A stretch of DNA of 64,000 bases from Labrys wisconsinensis (GCF_030814995.1 NZ_JAUSVX010000003.1:310001-374000), one strand, 5' to 3'. Counted from the stretch's first letter, positions 1 to 9,363 are shown. Numbers and translations are program-made. Notes: a model not told the origin generated them from the letters alone.

Positions 1-1028
1 AGGATCAGGGTGTCGCAGGCGAGCACGTAGAACAGGAGCAGGCCCTGGATCACCTTGGTGATGCCGATCGGCACCTTCAGCGTGATCTGCGCCGCCTCGC
101 CGCCGAGATAGGAGAGCGCCAGCAGCAGCCCCGCCAGCAGGATGCCGATCGGATTGAGGCGGCCGAGGAAGGCGACGATGATGGCGGTGAAGCCGTAGCC
201 GCTGGCGAAGGGCAGCTGCAGCATGCCCATGGTGCCCGCCGCCTCGCTGATGCCGGCGAGCCCGGCCAGGGCGCCGGAGACCAGGAAGACGAAGATGGTC
301 ATGCGCCGCGGCGAGAAGCCGGCGAACAGGCCGGCGCGCGGCGCCTGGCCGAGCAGGCGGATCTCGAAGCCCTTCAGGGTGCGGGCCAGCAGGAAGGCGG
401 TGGCCAGCACCGCCACCAGCGCCAGGGCCGCGCCGAGATGGATGCGGCTGTGCGGGATGATCACCGGGATGACGTTGTCGAAATCCGCGGTCAGCGGGAA
501 GTTGAGCCCGGCCGGATCGCGCCAGGGCCCGCGCACGAGATAGTCGAGCAGCTTGTCCGCGACATAGACCAGCATCAGGCTGGTCAGGATCTCGTTGGTG
601 TTGAAGCGGATCTTGAGCAGCGCCGGGATCAGCGCCCACAGCGCCCCGCCGGCCATGCCGGCCAGGATGATCGCCGCCACGGCGAAGCCCGAGGAGGTGC
701 CCTGGCAGGCGAGCGCCACGCCGCCGCCGCAGGCGGCGCCGATGATGTACTGGCCCTCGGCGCCGATGTTCCAATTGTTGGAGAGGTAGCACAGCGACAG
801 GCCGACGGCGATCAGCACCAGCGGCGTCGCCTTGACGAACAGCTCCTGGAAGGTGCGGAACTGGGTGAGCGGCCGGACGAAATAGACGTAGAGCGCCTGG
901 CCCGGCGGCTTGCCGTAGAGCGCGAAGATGATGGCGGCCGACACCAGCGTCAGCGCGATGGCGATCAGAGGCGAGGCCAGCGCCATCAGGCTCGAACGCT
1001 CCGGACGCTTCTCCAGCTCAAGCCGCAT
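1..1028 (-). CDS. BMP/nucleoside-type ABC transporter permease (partial, cut by window edge)
   Basis: Inner-membrane permease of an ABC importer. Seen: an open frame from ATG at 1028 running off the left edge (342 codons visible). It starts MRLELEKRPE, then has several hydrophobic segments and family-like stretches such as NNWNIGAEGQY and TNEILTSLMLVYVA. Known: these are typical of the permeases paired with RbsA-like duplicated ATPases in basic-membrane-protein (BMP) nucleoside/purine importers (YufP/NupB type). The start overlaps the 3' end of the ATPase gene by 11 bases, so the two are translationally coupled. Inferred: linked to xanthine dehydrogenase and hydroxyisourate hydrolase, it probably imports purines or nucleosides. 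A second permease and a BMP binding protein would be expected just left of the window. Confidence 0.85.
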   Translation of the reverse strand, partial: MRLELEKRPERSSLMALASPLIAIALTLVSAAIIFALYGKPPGQALYVYFVRPLTQFRTFQELFVKATPLVLIAVGLSLCYLSNNWNIGAEGQYIIGAACGGGVALACQGTSSGFAVAAIILAGMAGGALWALIPALLKIRFNTNEILTSLMLVYVADKLLDYLVRGPWRDPAGLNFPLTADFDNVIPVIIPHSRIHLGAALALVAVLATAFLLARTLKGFEIRLLGQAPRAGLFAGFSPRRMTIFVFLVSGALAGLAGISEAAGTMGMLQLPFASGYGFTAIIVAFLGRLNPIGILLAGLLLALSYLGGEAAQITLKVPIGITKVIQGLLLFYVLACDTLI

Positions 1029-2559
1029 GGGCAGCGCCCCCCATCAACAGACCGATGCGCTCCAGCGTCATCTGCGGCGCCGGATCGGCGGCGGACAGGC
1101 GCCCGTCATGGATCACCGCGATACGGTCGGCGATCTCGAAGATCTCGTCGAGATCCTGGCTCATGACGAGCACGGCGGCGCCGCGCCGCGACAGATCGAT
1201 CAGGGCCTGACGGATGGTCGCCGCCGCGCCGGCATCGACGCCCCAGGTCGGCTGGCTGACCACCAGCATGCCCGGCTCGCGCAGCATCTCGCGGCCGACC
1301 ACGAATTTCTGCAGGTTGCCGCCGGAGAGCGAGCCCGCCTCCGGATCGCGCTTGCCCTTGCGGACGTCGAAGGCCGTCGACACCGCATCGGCCTGCGCCG
1401 CCGCCTTGTCGAGGTCGACCATGCCGTGATGCACCAGCCCGGCGGTGGCGTGGCCGGTCAGCAGCGCATTCTCGGACAAGGGCAGCCGCGGCGCCGCGGC
1501 ATGGCCGAGGCGCTCCTCCGGGACGAAGGCGGCGCCGAGCCTGCGGCGCGCCGTGACGCCGAGCAGCCCGGCCGGCGTGCCGTCGATGCGCAGGACCTCC
1601 GCCCGCGGCGCCGGCCGCTCGCCCGACAGCGCCGCGAACAGCTCGGACTGGCCGTTGCCGGCGACGCCGGCAATGGCGACGATCTCTCCGCCCCGCACCT
1701 CCAGCGACACGTCCTTCAGCGCCACGCCGTGCAGGTCCTCCGGCGGCATCGACAGGCGATCGAGCGTGAGGCGCGCGCCCCCCTCGCCGGCCTTCCGGCC
1801 GTGATGGACGGTGGCGATATCAGCGCCCACCATCATGCGCGCCAGGCTGGCCGGCGTTTCCTGCCGGGGGTCGCAGGTGGCGACCTTGCGGCCGTGGCGC
1901 AGCACCGTGGCGATATGGCAGATGCGCTTCACCTCCTCCAGGCGATGGGAGATGTAGAGCACCGCCCGCCCCTCGGCCGCAATCCGCTCCAGCGTGACGA
2001 AGAGCTGGTCCGCCTCCTGCGGCGTCAGCACCGAGGTCGGCTCGTCGAGGATGACGAGCTTGGGGTCCTGCATCAGGCAGCGCACGATCTCGATGCGCTG
2101 GCGCTCGCCGACCGAGAGCGAATGAACCATGCGCCGGGGGTCGAGCGGCAAGCCATAGGCCGCCGAGATCGCATCGATGCGACCGGCGGTGTCCTTCAGC
2201 GGCGTGCCCGGCGGCAGGGCGAGCGCCACGTTCTCGGCGACGCTCAAGGCCTCGAACAGCGAAAAATGCTGAAACACCATGCCGATGCCCATGGCCCGCG
2301 CCGCCGCCGGCCCGCCGAGCCGCACCGGCTCGCCCTGCCAGCGCAGCTCGCCCTCGTTGGGCTGCAGCAGGCCGTAGAGAATCTTCACCAGCGTCGACTT
2401 GCCGGCGCCGTTCTCGCCGAGCAGCGCATGCACCTCGTGCGGCATGATCGCCAGGTCGATGTGATCGTTGGCCGTCAGGGTGCCGAAAATCTTGACGATT
2501 CCCCGCGCCTCCATCAGGGGCGTGGCCGGACCTCCCGCCATTGCCGAACTCGTGACCAT
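1018..2559 (-). CDS. ABC importer ATPase, duplicated RbsA/YufO type
   Basis: Cytoplasmic ATPase energising the adjacent permease. Seen: about 513 aa with two nucleotide-binding domains. The first has a perfect Walker A (GENGAGKSTL, about residue 50), the signature LSVGERQRIEI and Walker B LVILDEPTSVL. The second has the relaxed Walker A GVAGNGQSELF, the signature SLSGGNLQKFVVG and a Walker B-like LVVSQPTWGVD in which the usual D-E pair is replaced by S-Q. Known: one canonical and one degenerate site is normal for sugar/nucleoside importer ATPases of this type. ATG at 2559 is used here; a TTG two codons upstream (2565) is also possible, and neither has a strong ribosome site. The substrate is inferred from the purine-catabolic neighbours. 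Confidence 0.9.
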   Translation of the reverse strand: MVTSSAMAGGPATPLMEARGIVKIFGTLTANDHIDLAIMPHEVHALLGENGAGKSTLVKILYGLLQPNEGELRWQGEPVRLGGPAAARAMGIGMVFQHFSLFEALSVAENVALALPPGTPLKDTAGRIDAISAAYGLPLDPRRMVHSLSVGERQRIEIVRCLMQDPKLVILDEPTSVLTPQEADQLFVTLERIAAEGRAVLYISHRLEEVKRICHIATVLRHGRKVATCDPRQETPASLARMMVGADIATVHHGRKAGEGGARLTLDRLSMPPEDLHGVALKDVSLEVRGGEIVAIAGVAGNGQSELFAALSGERPAPRAEVLRIDGTPAGLLGVTARRRLGAAFVPEERLGHAAAPRLPLSENALLTGHATAGLVHHGMVDLDKAAAQADAVSTAFDVRKGKRDPEAGSLSGGNLQKFVVGREMLREPGMLVVSQPTWGVDAGAAATIRQALIDLSRRGAAVLVMSQDLDEIFEIADRIAVIHDGRLSAADPAPQMTLERIGLLMGGAAHAA

Positions 2560-2676
2560 GCTCAATTGTTAGGCGAGGAATGCGGGGTTGAGAAGAGGAA
2601 AACAGCGTCGGACCCCGCGTAGCACGGCAGCGCCCGCGGACTCAAATTACGGCTTCTGCGCCGCCCGGACACGGCA

Positions 2677-3675
2677 TCAGCGGTGCTCCGCCAGGCGGGA
2701 GAAGACCGGCAGCCGCGCCCGCGCCGCCTCGCGCACCATCAGCATCTGGGCCGCGACCGATGCGGCGATGACGGCCGGCTCCTTGCCCTCGATGCCCGGC
2801 AGGCCGATCGGACAGGCCAGCGTGTCGATCAGCCCGGACTCCAGCTCGGCCTGGCGCATCTGCGAGGCGAAGCGGGCCCGCTTGGTGGCGGAGCCGATGA
2901 CGCCGACCAGCGCGAATCGCCGCGCCGCCAGCGCCGCCGTGGCGATCGCCAGGTCGAGCGCATGGCTGTGGGTCATGATCAGGACGATCGCCCCGTCCGG
3001 CTGGTCGCGCAACAGGCTCACCGGGTCCTCGGCCGCCACCGGCACGACGTTGCGGGGCACGTGGGCGGGGAAAGCGCCCTGACGCGCATCGGCCCAGACC
3101 AGGCGGAACGGCAATGGCGCCAGGGCGAGCGCCAGGGCGCGCCCGACATGGCCGGCCCCGAACAGGGCCACCGCCGTCGCCGGCGCACCGAAGCGCTCGA
3201 GCACGCGGCCGTCGGGCAGCACGCGCCGCTGCTCCGTCGGCGCCAGAGCGGTGGCTTCCTCGTCCGTCGCGAGGCGGCGGGCCAGGCGGCCGCCGGCTTC
3301 CGACAGGCCGAGGGTGACGAAGGCTTCGTCCCGCACGCCGGCCAGGGCGGCGATCCCGTCCAGATCCACCGCATCGAATCGCTCGATGGTGAGCCGCACC
3401 CGCCCGCCGCAGCATTGGCCGAGATCCGGGCCGAGCGAACGGTCGAGACGGCGCAGCCGAGCTCCACCGTCGGCCGCCAGCAGCGCCTGGGCCTCGGCCA
3501 GCGCCTGCCACTCCAGCGCGCCGCCGCCGATCGTGCCGGAGAACGCCCCGTCGGCCCTGACCGCCATGCGGGCGCCGACGTCGCGCGGGCTCGATCCCGA
3601 CACCTCGACGACGCTGACCAGGGCGGCGCGACCGCCCGCCTCGATCATGCTGCGCAGGGTGGCGAACACCGACAT
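2677..3675 (-). CDS. xdhC: Xanthine dehydrogenase accessory protein XdhC
   Basis: Chaperone that binds molybdenum cofactor, promotes its sulfuration and inserts it into xanthine dehydrogenase. Seen: 332 aa from the ATG at 3675, preceded by GGTGAG about 10 bases upstream. The N-terminal XdhC/CoxI domain has the segment EVSGSSPRDVGARM and the glycine cluster GTIGGGALEW (about residues 25-60). The C-terminal Rossmann-like domain begins VALFGAGHVGRAL (about residue 160). An in-frame ATG at 3732 would add 19 residues without homology. The gene follows xdhB after a 144-base gap and precedes the ABC importer genes on the same strand, so it is likely the third gene of a xanthine dehydrogenase operon. 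Confidence 0.93.
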   Translation of the reverse strand: MSVFATLRSMIEAGGRAALVSVVEVSGSSPRDVGARMAVRADGAFSGTIGGGALEWQALAEAQALLAADGGARLRRLDRSLGPDLGQCCGGRVRLTIERFDAVDLDGIAALAGVRDEAFVTLGLSEAGGRLARRLATDEEATALAPTEQRRVLPDGRVLERFGAPATAVALFGAGHVGRALALALAPLPFRLVWADARQGAFPAHVPRNVVPVAAEDPVSLLRDQPDGAIVLIMTHSHALDLAIATAALAARRFALVGVIGSATKRARFASQMRQAELESGLIDTLACPIGLPGIEGKEPAVIAASVAAQMLMVREAARARLPVFSRLAEHR

Positions 3676-3819
3676 CGGCAGGGTCTCACCAGCCGCCCGA
3701 CCGGGCCGCAGCTGCAGGGCCGTGGGCGGCAATCGCCGTCATCATAACGCGGAAGCCCGGCGCTTGTCCGCAACGCGGCAGGACCGATCCCCCGCGGGGC
3801 CCGCCGGCGGCCCTCGGCC

Positions 3820-6144
3820 TCAGGACCGGCCCCGGGCGGCCCTCACCGCCTCCAGGATCGCCTCCGGCGTCGCCGGGGCGTCGAGCGCCACCGGCCGTCC
3901 GGGCGCGAGAGCGTGGACGGCGTCGGCGACGGCCGAGAAGACCGAGATCGCCAGCATCAGCGGCGGCTCGCCCACCGCCTTGGAACGGCCGATCGTGTCC
4001 TCGCGATTCTCGTTGTCGTAGAGCGCCACGCGAAAATCCGCCGGCACGTCCGCCGCGGTCGGGATCTTGTAGGTGGAGGGCGCATGGGTAAGGAGGCGGC
4101 CCTTGTCGTCGAAGACCAGCTCCTCGGTGGTCAGCCACCCCATGCCCTGGACGAAGCCGCCCTCGATCTGGCCGATGTCGATCGCCGGGTTCAGCGAACG
4201 GCCGACATCGTGCAGGATGTCGACCCGGTCGACCTTCATCTCCCCGGTCAAGGTGTCGATCGTCACTTCCGAGCAGGCGGCGCCATAGGCGAAGTAGAGG
4301 AACGGCCGCCCCTTCTTGTTCGCCCGATCCCAGGCGATCTTGGGCGTGCGGTAGAAGCCGGTCGAGGATAGCGAGACCCGGGAGAGCACCGCCTTCTTGG
4401 CAAGCTCGTCGAAGGTCATGCTCCTGTTGCCGCCATAGGCCCGGCCGCCGCGGAACGTCACCTCCTCCGGCCGCACCGCGAACTCGCCGGCGGCGACGGC
4501 AGCCATGCGCTCGCGGATCGTGCGTGCCGCCGCCTTCGCCGCCATGGCGTTGAGGTCGGCGCCGGAGGAGGCGGCGGTCGGCGCGGTGTTGGGGACCTTG
4601 GCCGTGGTCGTCGCGGTGATGCGCACGCGCCCCACCTCGATGCCGAACTCGTCGGCGACCACCTGCGCCACCTTGATGTAGAGGCCCTGCCCCATCTCGG
4701 TGCCGCCGTGATTGAGCTGGACCGAGCCGTCGGAATAGACGTGGACCAGGGCTCCGGCCTGGTTGAGATGCATCAGCGTGAAGGAGATGCCGAACTTCAC
4801 GGGCGTGAGCGCGATGCCCTTCTTCAGGATGGCGCTGCCCTCGTTGAAGGCCTCCGCCGCCAGGCGCCGCTCGCGATAATCGCTGGTGCGCTCCAGCGTC
4901 TCGACCAGCGGCAGCAGCACATTGTCCTCGACCCGCTGGCCATAGGGCGTGTAGTCGCGGCCCGGCGCGTAGAAATTGCGCTTGCGCACGTCGAGCGGAT
5001 CGAGCCCCAGCGTCCAGGCGATGGCATCGATCGTGCGCTCCATGCCGACCATGCCCTGCGGCCCGCCGAAGCCGCGGAAGGCGGTGTTGGACACCGTGTT
5101 GGTCTTCATCCGCCGGGTGCCGATATGCACGTCGCCGAGATAATAGGCGTTGTCGGCGTGGAACATGGTGCGGTCGCAGATGCCGAGCGACAGATCGGCG
5201 GAGTAGCCGCAGCGCGCGGCATAGGTGATGTCGTAGCCGTGGATCAGGCCGGTCTCGTCGAAGCCGACATCATAGGTGATGCGGAAGTCGTGGCGCTTGC
5301 CGGTCATCGCCATGTCGTCGTCGCGGTCGAGCCGGAGCTTGCAGGGATGCCCGGTGCACTGGGCGGCCACGGCCGCGATGGCGGCCCATTGGCTCGCCTG
5401 GCTCTCCTTGCCGCCGAAGCCGCCGCCCATGCGCCGGACCTCGCAGGTCACGGCATGGTCGGGAACGCCGAGCACGCGCGCGACCACGTGCTGCACCTCG
5501 CTCGGATGCTGGGTGGAGGACAGGACGTGCATGTCGCCGTCCTCGCCCGGCGTCGCCAGCGCGACCTGGCCTTCGAGGTAGAAGTGCTCCTGGCCGCCGA
5601 CGAGGAAGCTGCCCTGCGCCCGGTGACGGGCATGGGTGAGCGCCCGCGAGACGTCGCCGCGGCGGAACTCGTAGTCCGGCATGACCGTGGTGCCGCCTTC
5701 GAGCGCCGCGTCGACGTCGACCACCGGCGCCCGCGCCTCGTACTCGATGCGGGCGAGCCGTGCCGCCCGCCGGCCCTCGTCGCGGGTCCTGGCGACGACG
5801 GCGAACACCACCTGGGCGTGGAACTCGACCCGACCGTCGGCGAAGCAGGGATCGACGTCGAAATCGACCGGCGACACGTCGTTGCGGCCGCGGATGTCGG
5901 CGGCGGTGAGGACGGCGACCACGCCCGGCGCCGCGCGCACCGCGGCGAGGTCGATCGACAGGATGCGGCCGGCGGCAATCGCCGCGCCGGAAGGAACCAC
6001 GTGCAGGGTTCCCGCCGGCTCCGGCACGTCGTCGATGTAGCGGGCCGTGCCGGCCACGTGCTTGACGGCGGAATCGTGCGCTACCGACCGGCTCATCACG
6101 CCGTCCGTCACCGGCACCACGGCCAGGGTCTCATGCGGCGACAT
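3820..6144 (-). CDS. xdhB: Xanthine dehydrogenase, molybdopterin-binding large subunit
   Basis: Catalytic subunit that hydroxylates hypoxanthine and xanthine to urate. Seen: 774 aa, normal for the bacterial split enzyme. The N-terminal hammerhead domain (KHVAGTARYIDDVPEP) is followed by molybdopterin-binding loops GGGFGGKES and FRGFGGPQGM. The catalytic glutamate lies in the C-terminal motif KAVGEPPLMLA. No signal peptide is visible, so it is cytoplasmic, like XdhA. The start overlaps the end of xdhA by 14 bases, indicating translational coupling. Together with XdhA it forms the (AB)2 enzyme, with XdhC encoded downstream loading the cofactor. Confidence 0.95.
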   Translation of the reverse strand: MSPHETLAVVPVTDGVMSRSVAHDSAVKHVAGTARYIDDVPEPAGTLHVVPSGAAIAAGRILSIDLAAVRAAPGVVAVLTAADIRGRNDVSPVDFDVDPCFADGRVEFHAQVVFAVVARTRDEGRRAARLARIEYEARAPVVDVDAALEGGTTVMPDYEFRRGDVSRALTHARHRAQGSFLVGGQEHFYLEGQVALATPGEDGDMHVLSSTQHPSEVQHVVARVLGVPDHAVTCEVRRMGGGFGGKESQASQWAAIAAVAAQCTGHPCKLRLDRDDDMAMTGKRHDFRITYDVGFDETGLIHGYDITYAARCGYSADLSLGICDRTMFHADNAYYLGDVHIGTRRMKTNTVSNTAFRGFGGPQGMVGMERTIDAIAWTLGLDPLDVRKRNFYAPGRDYTPYGQRVEDNVLLPLVETLERTSDYRERRLAAEAFNEGSAILKKGIALTPVKFGISFTLMHLNQAGALVHVYSDGSVQLNHGGTEMGQGLYIKVAQVVADEFGIEVGRVRITATTTAKVPNTAPTAASSGADLNAMAAKAAARTIRERMAAVAAGEFAVRPEEVTFRGGRAYGGNRSMTFDELAKKAVLSRVSLSSTGFYRTPKIAWDRANKKGRPFLYFAYGAACSEVTIDTLTGEMKVDRVDILHDVGRSLNPAIDIGQIEGGFVQGMGWLTTEELVFDDKGRLLTHAPSTYKIPTAADVPADFRVALYDNENREDTIGRSKAVGEPPLMLAISVFSAVADAVHALAPGRPVALDAPATPEAILEAVRAARGRS

Positions 6145-7609
6145 GGCTCGCCTCGCGCCGGCCGATCAGCCGCGTCTCCTCGCTCTGGGCGCCGGCGACT
6201 TCCACCAGCGCCTTGAGCAGCAGCGCCCTGGCGACCTCGCCGCGATAGGCGGCCGAGGCCCGGACATCGTCGATCGGCTGGAAATCCTCCGCGATGGCGT
6301 CGAGCGCCCGGGTCCAGGTGCCGCCGTCGTCGAGCACCGCCCCGATCAGGGCCTCCTCGGTCGCCGACGCGCGCTTCGGCGTCGCCGCCATGCCGCCGAA
6401 GGCGACGCGGGCATCGGCCACCACGCCGTCGAGGAGCGAGAACTTGAAGGCGCCCATCACGGCGGAGATGTCCTCGTCGAAGCGCTTCGACACCTTGTAG
6501 CAGCGGAACGCCTCGTCGGGCCGCAGCTTGGTCACGGCCACGCCGACCACGAACTCGCCGGGCCGGCGGTCCTGCTTGCCATAGGCGATGAAGAAGCTCT
6601 CCAGCGGCATGGCCCTGCCCTCGCTGCCCATGCGCAGATAGATCTTGGCGCCGAGCGCGATCATCGCCGGGGCGAGGTCGCCGATCGGCGAGCCGTTGGC
6701 GATGCTGCCGCCGATGGTGCCGGAGGCGCGCACCTGCCTGGAGCCGAACCGGCGCATCAGCTCGCCGAGGTCGGGATCGATGCCGCCGAGGGCCGCCTCG
6801 GCCCGGGCATGGGTCACGGTGGCGCCGATCGACAAGGCCTCGGGCGTCTCGACGAAGCGGTCGAGCCGGCCGACCCGCCCGAGCCAGATCACCTTGGCGA
6901 TATCGCGCAGCTGCTTGGTGATCCATAGGCCGACATCGGTGGCGCCGGCCACCAGCGTCGCATCGGGATGGGCCTGGTAGAGCTCGGCCAGGGCGTCGAT
7001 CGAAGCGGGCGCGGCGAAGAAGCGCTGCTCGTTGCCGATGAAGATATCCTCCTCGTCGGCGAGATCGGCCAGCACCGTCGCGGCCGCCGCGCGATCGCGG
7101 GCCGCCGCGCCGCCCACCTCGCCGGCGCAGGCCGCCAGCGCCGCATCGATGATCGGCCGGTAGCCGGTGCAGCGGCACAGGTTGCCGGCGAGCTGGTCCG
7201 TCACCACCTGGCGCGTCACCGGCCGCACGCCCTCCTCGTAGAGGGCGAAGAGCGACATGACGATGCCGGGCGTGCAGAAGCCGCATTGCGAGCCGTGATG
7301 GGCCACCATCGCCGCCTGCACCGGATGCAGTCCGGACGGCCCGGCGAGGTCCTCCACCGTGATCAGCTCGCAGCCGTCGATCATGCCCGCGAGCATGATG
7401 CAGGCATTCACGGGCTCGTAGACCATGGCGCCGTCGCGCAGCCGGCCGAGCACCACCGTGCAGGCGCCGCAATCGCCCTCGTTGCAACCCTCCTTGGTGC
7501 CGGTGGTCCGCCGGGTCAGGCGGATATGGTCGAGCAAGGTCAGCTTGGGGTCGAACCCATCGATGGTGTGCACCGTGCCGCCGCTGAGGTACTGCACCCG
7601 GTCGCGCAT
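6131..7609 (-). CDS. xdhA: Xanthine dehydrogenase small subunit (2Fe-2S and FAD domains)
   Basis: Electron-transfer subunit of xanthine dehydrogenase, passing electrons from the molybdenum site through two 2Fe-2S clusters to FAD and NAD+. Seen: 492 aa. The plant-ferredoxin-like cluster uses Cys42, Cys47, Cys50 and Cys70 (motif GCNEGDCGAC). The second cluster uses Cys109/Cys112 (QCGFCTPG) and Cys145/Cys147 (CRCTGYRP). The FAD-binding domain contains VAGATDVGLWITKQ (about residue 215). All ligands are present, so the protein should be functional. It starts 3 bases after the uraH stop and overlaps xdhB downstream, so uraH-xdhA-xdhB reads as one operon. Confidence 0.95.
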   Translation of the reverse strand: MRDRVQYLSGGTVHTIDGFDPKLTLLDHIRLTRRTTGTKEGCNEGDCGACTVVLGRLRDGAMVYEPVNACIMLAGMIDGCELITVEDLAGPSGLHPVQAAMVAHHGSQCGFCTPGIVMSLFALYEEGVRPVTRQVVTDQLAGNLCRCTGYRPIIDAALAACAGEVGGAAARDRAAAATVLADLADEEDIFIGNEQRFFAAPASIDALAELYQAHPDATLVAGATDVGLWITKQLRDIAKVIWLGRVGRLDRFVETPEALSIGATVTHARAEAALGGIDPDLGELMRRFGSRQVRASGTIGGSIANGSPIGDLAPAMIALGAKIYLRMGSEGRAMPLESFFIAYGKQDRRPGEFVVGVAVTKLRPDEAFRCYKVSKRFDEDISAVMGAFKFSLLDGVVADARVAFGGMAATPKRASATEEALIGAVLDDGGTWTRALDAIAEDFQPIDDVRASAAYRGEVARALLLKALVEVAGAQSEETRLIGRREASHVAA

Positions 7610-7612
7610 GGC

Positions 7613-7960
7613 TCAGCTCCCCCGGTAGGTCGAGTACCCGTAGGGCGAGACCAGCAGCGGCACGTGGTAGTGGCCGTCCTCGGAAAGACCGAAGCGGACC
7701 GGCACGACGTCGAGGAACGGGGTCGGCGGCAGCGTCACGCCGCCGCGCCGGAAATAGTCGCCGACATGGAAGGCGAGCTCGTAGACGCCGGGACGGAAGG
7801 CCTCGCCCTCCAGGATCGGGCCGTCGACGCGCCCGTCGGCATTGGTGGTGCGCTCGGCGAGCACCACCCCATCCGCGACGCGCGTCAGCGTCAGCGCCAG
7901 GCCGGCGGCGGGCCGGCCCGTGCTGGTATCGAGGACATGCGTCGTCAACCGTCCGGTCAT
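7613..7960 (-). CDS. uraH: 5-hydroxyisourate hydrolase (transthyretin-like)
   Basis: Hydrolyses 5-hydroxyisourate, the product of urate oxidation, to OHCU in the route to allantoin. Seen: 115 aa from the ATG at 7960. The N-terminal signature is TTHVLDTSTGRPA, and the C-terminus ends in HYHVPLLVSPYGYSTYRGS, with the His-containing segment and the terminal YRGS tetrapeptide diagnostic of the family. A longer frame to 8020 would add 20 residues unlike the family. It is the first gene of the minus-strand purine operon (uraH-xdhA-xdhB-xdhC). Urate oxidase and OHCU decarboxylase are not in this window. The 96 bases upstream (7961-8056) separate it from metZ; I see no clear operator there. Confidence 0.93.
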   Translation of the reverse strand: MTGRLTTHVLDTSTGRPAAGLALTLTRVADGVVLAERTTNADGRVDGPILEGEAFRPGVYELAFHVGDYFRRGGVTLPPTPFLDVVPVRFGLSEDGHYHVPLLVSPYGYSTYRGS

Positions 7961-8056
7961 GGCGCCCCGTCTTGAATCGCAGCAGCCATTCAAGTGTTGC
8001 CGGTTTTCGCGCCTGCGCAAAGGGGAATTGCGAGGTTTCGTTGACGGAAACGCCGC

Positions 8057-9262
8057 TCAGACCCCGTCCAGCGCCGAAATCAGGTCCTCGATCAGGTCCT
8101 CGGCATCCTCGATGCCCGCAGAGACGCGCAGCATGCCCTGGGTGATGCCCATGCCCAGGCGCTGATGCTCCTCGAAGCGCTGATGCGTCGTGGTGGAGGG
8201 GTGGGTCACCAGGCTCTTGGCGTCGCCGAGATTGTTGGAGATCTTGATGATGCGCAGGGCGTTGGCGACGCGGAAGGCCGCCGCCTTGCCGCCCGCGACC
8301 TCGAAGGTCACGAGCGTGCCGCCGCCGCGCATCTGCCGCCGCGCCACCGCGACCTGGGGATGGTCGTCGCGGAAGGGGTAGAGCACGCGGGCCACCGCGG
8401 GATGGCTCGCCAGCGCGTCGGCGATGAGACGGGCATTCTCGGTCTGCTGGCGCACCCGCAGCGGCAGCGTCTCCAGGCCCTTCAGCATCACCCAGGCGTT
8501 GAAGGGCGAGATCGACGGCCCGGTCTGGCGCAGCAGCGTGTGGATATGGTCGGCGATGAACTTGTCCGAGGCGAGGATGACGCCGCCGAGGCAGCGGCCC
8601 TGGCCGTCGATATGCTTGGTGGCGGAATAGACGACGCAGTCCGCCCCGAGCTGCAGCGGGCTCTGCAGCATCGGCGTGGCGAAGACGTTGTCGACCACCA
8701 GCTTCGCGCCGGCATCCCTGGCGATGGCGGCGATGGCGGCGATGTCCAGCACCTCCAGCGTCGGGTTGGTCGGGCTCTCCAGGAAGAACACCTTGGTCTC
8801 GGGCCGCACCGCGGCGCGCCACGCCTCCAGCTGCGTGCCGTCGACCAGGGTCGACTGCACGCCGAAGCGGGGCAGCAGCTCCTCGATGACGTAGCGACAC
8901 GAGCCGAACAGAGCCTTGGCCGCGACGACATGGTCGCCGGCCTTGAGCTGGCCCATCAGCGAGGCGGTCACCGCCGCCATGCCGGTGGCGGTGGCACGGG
9001 CCGCCTCCGCGCCCTCCAGCTCGGCCATGCGCCGCTCGAACATGGCGACCGTCGGGTTGGAGAAACGGCTGTAGATATAGCCGGGTTCCTCGCCCTTGAA
9101 GCGCGCCTCGGCGGCCTCGGCGCTGTCGTAGACATAGCCCTGGGTCAGGAACAACGCTTCGGAGGTCTCGCCGAACTCGGAGCGCAGACTGCCCCCGTGC
9201 ACGAGGCGCGTGGCGGGGCGGAGGGGACGGGAAGGCGTCTGATCTGGCATTGCGGCATCCAT
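8057..9262 (-). CDS. metZ: O-succinylhomoserine sulfhydrylase
   Basis: PLP enzyme that makes homocysteine directly from O-succinylhomoserine and sulfide in methionine biosynthesis. Seen: 401 aa from ATG 9262 (397 aa if ATG 9250 is used). It has the Cys/Met-metabolism fold with FLESPTNPTLEV and the PLP-lysine motif VYSATKHIDGQG, and the N-terminal RPATRLVHGGSLRSEFGETS is typical of MetZ. The open frame extends to 9352, but that stretch is occupied by a SAM-II riboswitch, so the longer start is rejected. Neither candidate start has a close Shine-Dalgarno; the best one, GGAAGGAGC at 9284-9292, lies 21 bases away beside a small hairpin. It is monocistronic and regulated by S-adenosylmethionine. 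Confidence 0.93.
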   Translation of the reverse strand: MDAAMPDQTPSRPLRPATRLVHGGSLRSEFGETSEALFLTQGYVYDSAEAAEARFKGEEPGYIYSRFSNPTVAMFERRMAELEGAEAARATATGMAAVTASLMGQLKAGDHVVAAKALFGSCRYVIEELLPRFGVQSTLVDGTQLEAWRAAVRPETKVFFLESPTNPTLEVLDIAAIAAIARDAGAKLVVDNVFATPMLQSPLQLGADCVVYSATKHIDGQGRCLGGVILASDKFIADHIHTLLRQTGPSISPFNAWVMLKGLETLPLRVRQQTENARLIADALASHPAVARVLYPFRDDHPQVAVARRQMRGGGTLVTFEVAGGKAAAFRVANALRIIKISNNLGDAKSLVTHPSTTTHQRFEEHQRLGMGITQGMLRVSAGIEDAEDLIEDLISALDGV

Positions 9263-9297
9263 AAGCCGCGTGACGGAGCAAACGCTCCTTCCAACGG

Positions 9298-9355
9298 CCC
9301 CTTTAGCAAGTTGTTTAACGTGGCTGCAAGCCGGCCGGCCCAAATCCACCACGAC
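9298..9355 (-). promoter_or_regulatory. SAM-II riboswitch in the metZ leader
   Basis: Seen on the minus strand: CGTGG (about 9350-9354) pairing with CCACG (about 9318-9322) as the P1 stem, then the conserved GTTAAACAA (about 9311-9319) and the hallmark GCTAAAG (9301-9307). The aptamer lies about 40 bases before the metZ start. Known: this order of conserved blocks is the SAM-II (metA) aptamer of alphaproteobacteria, an H-type pseudoknot that binds S-adenosylmethionine and blocks translation. The match is from memory of the family consensus, not a covariance search. Confidence 0.85.
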
Positions 9356-9363
9356 GAAGATTG

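Noticed and set aside
6108-9281. A 1057-codon open frame on the minus strand across xdhA, uraH and metZ
   Set aside because: A different frame of three well-recognised genes; composition is a GC-driven artefact with no family pattern.
9263-9352. N-terminal extension of metZ up to 9352
   Set aside because: It would translate the SAM-II riboswitch; the family starts near RPATRLVHGG.
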